Position numbers and translations under genes: made by a program | The notes under the pieces: generated by a model | What the model saw: only the letters and a program-made list of their open reading frames with translations | The model's database searches: none | What the model was told of the DNA's origin: nothing | Shown: positions 6,369-8,183 of the stretch, one piece after another | Position numbering within the stretch: position 1 is the stretch's first letter | How the letters are laid out: each line of letters begins with the position of its first letter | Source of the DNA: Pseudobdellovibrionaceae bacterium | GTDB lineage: Bacteria; Bdellovibrionota; Bdellovibrionia; Bdellovibrionales; JAMPXM01 | Assembly (NCBI GenBank): GCA_022843085.1 | Contig: JALHOI010000026.1 | Span: 6,266-14,448 of the forward strand | Length of the DNA stretch: 8,183 nucleotides | Reading direction: 5' to 3'

Positions 6369-6823
6369 AGGGCGTACCGAACTCTCAAAACTTTAAGCCC
6401 AAGACTTGTCGACGGCAGTGGCTCTTTTCGTTTTGTGGATGCGCTTTGAGTATCGCTCGTCTCCATTTGCGCTGTCGTCATTTCGGCGCGCTCACCGAGG
6501 CGAACAATCATTTTTCCATTCTGTTCATCGCGTCCCGTGATGCGAGTCTCGACTTCAACCACGTCAGCCTCGAGCAACGTGGCTCGCGCCTCAAGCTTTA
6601 GACGCGATACTTTTGCTTCGGCGATGGTTGTCCATTCCGTGCGACCGGCTTCGATCAAAACTCGTCCCAATAAAACCTCGGAGCCCTGCTTAAGGTCGGC
6701 TTCCACTAAAAAGCCCTCGCTAGGACCCCGGGTTGCCGCGCCGACCTCAACGCCCGTAAAAAGCCAAGCCACTAGCGCTGCGGTCATGACAGTTGAGAAG
6801 GCGAACAGCTTAAATTGACTCAC
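6365..6823 (-). CDS. Small exported beta-rich protein of unknown function
   Basis: I chose GTG 6823-6821 as start, giving 152 aa: MSQFKLFAFS, a hydrophobic stretch 7-29 and V-G-A/A make a standard signal peptide. A TTG at 6868 would add 15 residues in front of it and is less likely. A GGAG lies 11 nt before the GTG, which is rather far. The mature part has alternating strands (SEGFLVEADLKQG, VLLGRVLIEAGRTEWTTI, SRLKLEARATLLEADVVEVETRITG, MIVRLGERAEMTT, LGLKVLRVRYAL). The pattern of a beta-rich body with a 'vLvEaG' turn resembles periplasmic beta-sandwich proteins with a secretin-like repeat pattern, but I cannot name the family. A Ser/Thr/Lys-rich insert (123-138) precedes the last strand. 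Convergent with the preceding gene, and about 166 nt from the divergent tetR. Confidence 0.6.
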   Translation of the reverse strand: MSQFKLFAFSTVMTAALVAWLFTGVEVGAATRGPSEGFLVEADLKQGSEVLLGRVLIEAGRTEWTTIAEAKVSRLKLEARATLLEADVVEVETRITGRDEQNGKMIVRLGERAEMTTAQMETSDTQSASTKRKEPLPSTSLGLKVLRVRYAL

Positions 6824-6864
6824 GATTTTTTGAACTCCGAATCTAAAATAGAGACCACCGTCAT
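6820..6864 (-). CDS. Possible 14-codon upstream ORF overlapping the start of the exported protein gene
   Basis: ATG 6864-6862 opens 14 sense codons ending in TGA 6822-6820, which overlaps the GTG start (6823-6821) of the next gene in a GTGA tetramer. Such overlaps allow translational coupling, which could offset the poor spacing of the GTG's own Shine-Dalgarno sequence. The ATG has no clear ribosome binding site, so chance is a serious alternative. Confidence 0.2.
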   Translation of the reverse strand: MTVVSILDSEFKKS

Positions 6865-6960
6865 CCAACCAAACCTAAGCGGCCGACGCAAATAATGGCG
6901 CGATCTCAGTGCGAGACGACGCGCCGTGTTTTACGTGTGGACGGGCATCTTCTCTTTTTT

Positions 6961-6982
6961 AATACGAACGATCGTGCTAATT
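6961..6982. promoter_or_regulatory. Candidate TetR operator (22-bp imperfect palindrome)
   Basis: The left arm AATACGAACGA (6961-6971) and the right arm TCGTGCTAATT (6972-6982) match as an inverted repeat at 8 of 11 positions, with a perfect ACGATCGT core (6968-6975). It ends 7 nt before the tetR ATG and overlaps the likely -10. Size, symmetry and position are what is expected for autoregulation by a TetR-family dimer. Binding is inferred, not shown. Confidence 0.5.
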
Positions 6983-6983
6983 T
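6975..6983 (+). promoter_or_regulatory. Candidate extended -10 element of the tetR-fadE operon
   Basis: TGC-TAATTT gives the extended TG motif plus a -10 matching at the first, second and sixth positions. No good -35 is present (T-tract near 6955-6960). The hexamer end is seven bases before the A of the tetR ATG, so transcription could begin at the start codon. The GGAG at 6984-6987 is only 2 nt from the ATG, which is too close for a normal ribosome binding site. Confidence 0.3.
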
Positions 6984-6989
6984 GGAGTC

Positions 6990-7751
6990 ATGGAGAACCC
7001 GCTGCTCACCGGAGAAAAAGGACGCAAAACGAGAACGCAGATTCTTGAAGTTGCGCTTGCGGTTGCCTCGCGCGAGGGTTTGTCAGGCCTGACGATTGGC
7101 GAGCTCGCAAAGTCAGTCGGCATGTCAAAGAGCGGCTTATTTGCCCACTTCAAAGGAAAAGATTCGCTGGCGCTTTCGGTTTTACAGGCCGCCGTTGACC
7201 GTTTTGTAACGACAGTGTTGAAGCCCGCCTTCGAAAAACCGCGCGGAGAGCCGCGTCTCGAGGCACTTGTTGGCAACTGGCTTCGATTTATAAATGGATC
7301 TGATTCTCTACCTGGCGGCAGTGTTATAATCTCGGCGTCGGTTGAACTCGACGATCGTCCGGGCATTCTTCGCGACTTCGTCCAGACCGCACAACGAGAT
7401 TTGATAACAAATCTTGAGAAAGCAGCGAGACTAGCAGTTGAAGAGAAACACTTTCGCGGGGATCTCGATTGCGAACAGTTCGCGTGGTCGCTTTATTCTT
7501 TTGTTCTCGGCTATCACCACTTTTCGCGAATGCTGAATGATCCGAAGGCAGAACTTCATCTCATGCGTTCAGTGCGAGGACTTTTTGAAGTCGCGAGGCT
7601 TCAGACACAGAATCGAACAGAAGGTCGAACTTCGAATCGAAAACTGAATCGGAAAATTCGACAAAAAATTAGATCAGAAATTAGACCAGATACGAAACGA
7701 GAAACGAAACATAGCGCCTCACAGAAGAAGGCGCGCTCAACCGGGAGATAG
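6990..7751 (+). CDS. TetR-family transcriptional regulator, probable repressor of the fadE operon
   Basis: This is a 253-aa product from ATG 6990 to TAG 7749-7751. Residues 12-60 form the TetR N-terminal helix-turn-helix: KTRTQILEVALAVASREGL, LTIGELAKSVGMSKSGLFAHF (recognition helix about 45-52), then KGKDSLALSVL. Residues 70-200 are the helical ligand-binding/dimerisation domain, with recognisable stretches ASVELDDRPGILRDF and DCEQFAWSLYSFVLGYHHFSRMLNDP common in one large TetR subfamily. The fold normally ends near 200-205. Here about 48 further residues follow, rich in Arg/Lys (17 of 48), with Arg every four residues and built on 12-bp DNA repeats. fadE begins 3 nt after the stop, in the same frame, so the regulator and its likely target are co-transcribed. 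Family knowledge suggests an acyl-CoA or fatty-acid ligand releasing repression, but no ligand residues can be assigned. Confidence 0.9.
   Translation: MENPLLTGEKGRKTRTQILEVALAVASREGLSGLTIGELAKSVGMSKSGLFAHFKGKDSLALSVLQAAVDRFVTTVLKPAFEKPRGEPRLEALVGNWLRFINGSDSLPGGSVIISASVELDDRPGILRDFVQTAQRDLITNLEKAARLAVEEKHFRGDLDCEQFAWSLYSFVLGYHHFSRMLNDPKAELHLMRSVRGLFEVARLQTQNRTEGRTSNRKLNRKIRQKIRSEIRPDTKRETKHSASQKKARSTGR
7642..7689 (+). repeat. Degenerate 12-bp tandem repeat in the 3' end of tetR
   Basis: Two adjacent 12-mers, AAATTAGATCAG (7666-7677) and AAATTAGACCAG (7678-7689), differ at one base. The preceding 12 bases (7654-7665) match at 8 of 12, and earlier units decay further. The period equals four codons and places an Arg codon at 7614, 7626, 7638, 7650, then 7671 and 7683. 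The tract encodes the basic tail of the regulator. Confidence 0.65.
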
Positions 7752-7754
7752 TAA

Positions 7755-8183
7755 GTGGAGCTTCACGGAATTTTTCTACAAGATGCAGGCGGTGTTCCCG
7801 CGGGCCTATGGATTACGGGAACGGTTATTCTCGCGATCGTTTTCGGCTATACGGGCGCGCCATTTCTGTTATGGACCGCGTTTGTTTTAGCGGCGCTGTT
7901 TGGTTTCGGCGCCCCGATGGGTGTTTTGATCGCTGCTGCGGTCATTCTCGCGATCTTCAACATCCCGGCGATTCGGCGTGTGGTCGTGTCGAGCTTCGTG
8001 ATGAAGATTCTCGCCGGCATCATGCCGCAAATTTCTGAAACCGAGCGAACCGCTCTTGAGGCTGGCACTGTCGGCGTCGAAGGCGAACTTTTTAGCGGCC
8101 GACCGGATTTCAAAAAACTGATGGACGAGCCATACCCCAACATGACAGCCGAAGAACAGGCGTTCTTGGACGGCCCCGTCGAG
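7755..8183 (+). CDS. fadE: Acyl-CoA dehydrogenase FadE, N-terminal part (cut by window edge)
   Basis: The GTG at 7755 follows the tetR stop by 3 nt (an extra TAA), with GGGAG at 7743-7747 as ribosome binding site. The frame is open for 143 codons to the window end. Two hydrophobic segments (about 18-50 and 55-72) would anchor it in the inner membrane. Then follow FNIPAIRR, IMPQISETE, A-L-E-A-G-T, EGELFSGRPDFKKL and finally TAEEQAFLDGPVE. These match the E. coli FadE N-terminus as I know it (FNFAPMRK, MPPMSRTE, EGDLFQGKPDWKKL, identical TAEEQAFLDGPVE). FadE is a large FAD enzyme of about 810 aa that catalyses the first step of fatty-acid beta-oxidation, acyl-CoA to trans-2-enoyl-CoA. The flavin and catalytic regions lie outside the window, so intactness cannot be judged. 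Confidence 0.9.
   Translation, partial: MELHGIFLQDAGGVPAGLWITGTVILAIVFGYTGAPFLLWTAFVLAALFGFGAPMGVLIAAAVILAIFNIPAIRRVVVSSFVMKILAGIMPQISETERTALEAGTVGVEGELFSGRPDFKKLMDEPYPNMTAEEQAFLDGPVE

Noticed and set aside
7808..8143. Open frames 7808-8038 (+) and 7847-8143 (-)
   Set aside because: Both are shadows of fadE, whose frame from 7755 matches known FadE sequence throughout.

Overview
This is a mid-GC, gene-dense stretch of a Gram-negative bacterial chromosome. Most products carry export signals, one has a lipobox, and a FadE-type inner-membrane acyl-CoA dehydrogenase sits at the right edge. Heavy use of TCG (Ser) and CGA (Arg) codons, many secreted hypothetical proteins and a FadE/TetR pair would fit the Bdellovibrionota or a relative. 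That is an impression only, because no marker gene is present. No rRNA, tRNA, CRISPR array, IS element, phage gene or integrase was seen, and no stretch above 300 bases lacks a gene.

Left third (1-3461), minus strand: three exported proteins in tandem. Reading in the direction of transcription they are (i) a secreted beta-propeller protein (3461 to 2373), (ii) a secreted protein with discoidin-like carbohydrate-binding-type domains (2382 to 835, overlapping the previous gene by 10 nt), and (iii) after 93 nt, a lipoprotein with a penicillin-binding transpeptidase domain (741 to beyond position 1, C-terminus missing). The third gene has its own candidate promoter. Two of the gene starts were hidden by longer open frames, and the truncated gene is visible only by direct translation.

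Middle (3531-5882), plus strand: divergent from the above across about 69 nt lies a large secreted alpha/beta hydrolase of 759 aa. It has a GHSRGG nucleophile motif and about 400 residues of extra C-terminal domains. A strong A/T-flanked hairpin terminator follows 19 nt after its stop.

Right (5973-6868): two small exported proteins of unknown function converge, and both of their stop codons lie in one CTAG tetramer.

Right end (6961-8183), plus strand: a TetR-family regulator with an unusual arginine-rich, repeat-derived C-terminal tail, then 3 nt later fadE (GTG start, N-terminal 143 codons only). A 22-bp imperfect palindrome directly upstream of tetR is a good operator candidate. The pair reads as an autoregulated fatty-acid beta-oxidation operon.

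Nothing here clearly forms an undescribed system. The points most worth checking are the TetR tail, the -10-like elements placed for leaderless transcripts, the multi-domain hydrolase, and the discoidin-like gene next to the transpeptidase lipoprotein.
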